From Erpobdella octoculata (lineage: Eukaryota; Annelida; Clitellata; Hirudinida; Erpobdellidae): a DNA stretch of 64,000 nt. The stretch lies in assembly GCA_963978895.1 (NCBI GenBank), contig OZ022246.1, positions 7,904,642 to 7,968,641 of the forward strand, in the 5' to 3' direction. Under the pieces are notes generated by a model, which saw only the letters and a program-made list of their open reading frames with translations, was not told the origin of the DNA and ran no database searches. Position 1 is the first letter of the stretch. Every line of letters begins with the position of its first letter. The position numbers were made by a program, and so were the translations under genes. Positions 63,861 to 64,000 of this stretch are shown in pieces.

Positions 63861-64000
63861 ACTTTTAACCGGCTCAAAACTTCAAAATACTAATTTTTAC
63901 ATTTGTAGCACTTACAGTTTTTGAGTAGCAGTTCTTTTGAAATCAAATAACCTTTATTTCCACCCCACATTTGAGGTCCTGGAAACCAAATTTTTAAAAA

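Overview
The window is AT-rich animal nuclear DNA (long TA arrays, GT-AG introns, many transposons) carrying four recognisable host loci and a very dense layer of mobile elements. Short introns, invertebrate-grade divergence of the proteins and the mix of hAT, P-like, MULE, CR1/L2, tRNA-SINE and Helitron-like repeats suggest an aquatic invertebrate. I cannot fix the phylum from the sequence.

Left part (1-20.1 kb, minus strand genes): a segmental duplication holds two TOM1-family endosomal adaptor genes. The right copy (20102 to 13549) is complete, with VHS and GAT domains and a DDDLFGL-type C-terminus. The left copy (about 4514 to 1363) has lost its first exon at the edge of a large foldback repeat and lacks two or more linker exons, yet every exonic indel I could compare is a multiple of three. 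The two copies are separated and interrupted by transposons, several nested, and the unduplicated or uninterrupted copy serves as a natural empty site for some of them.

Middle part (20-35 kb): a transposon-rich gap. It contains three Helitron-like 3' ends in a row, an FLYWCH/MULE transposase gene with introns, tRNA-derived SINE units, an internally deleted hAT element placed inside a TA array, a small two-exon gene for a Cys/His-rich protein of unknown role, a 964-bp hAT-like element, two broken P-element (THAP9-like) transposase copies with a hAT piece between them, and a 5'-truncated CR1/L2 LINE.

Right part (35-63 kb): a MARF1-type gene (plus strand, 35078-50795) with NYN ribonuclease domain, two RRMs and eight LOTUS repeats, whose first intron (about 6.8 kb) is filled with repeats; an intronless beta-1,3-galactosyltransferase family gene (minus, 53877 to 52756); and a MINDY-1/2 type K48-ubiquitin deubiquitinase gene (minus, from 62957 leftward to at least 57246). 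These host genes have unrelated functions (endosomal sorting, oocyte/germline RNA control, glycosylation, ubiquitin editing); I see no operon-like relation.

The most unusual material is a set of inverted-repeat elements whose terminal repeats are themselves built of short tandem motifs and that carry clear target-site duplications (10413-12850 and 36037-37792, with a smaller analogue at 6244-7184), plus several cleanly delimited hAT insertions with exact 8-bp duplications, at least two of which sit inside TA microsatellites.
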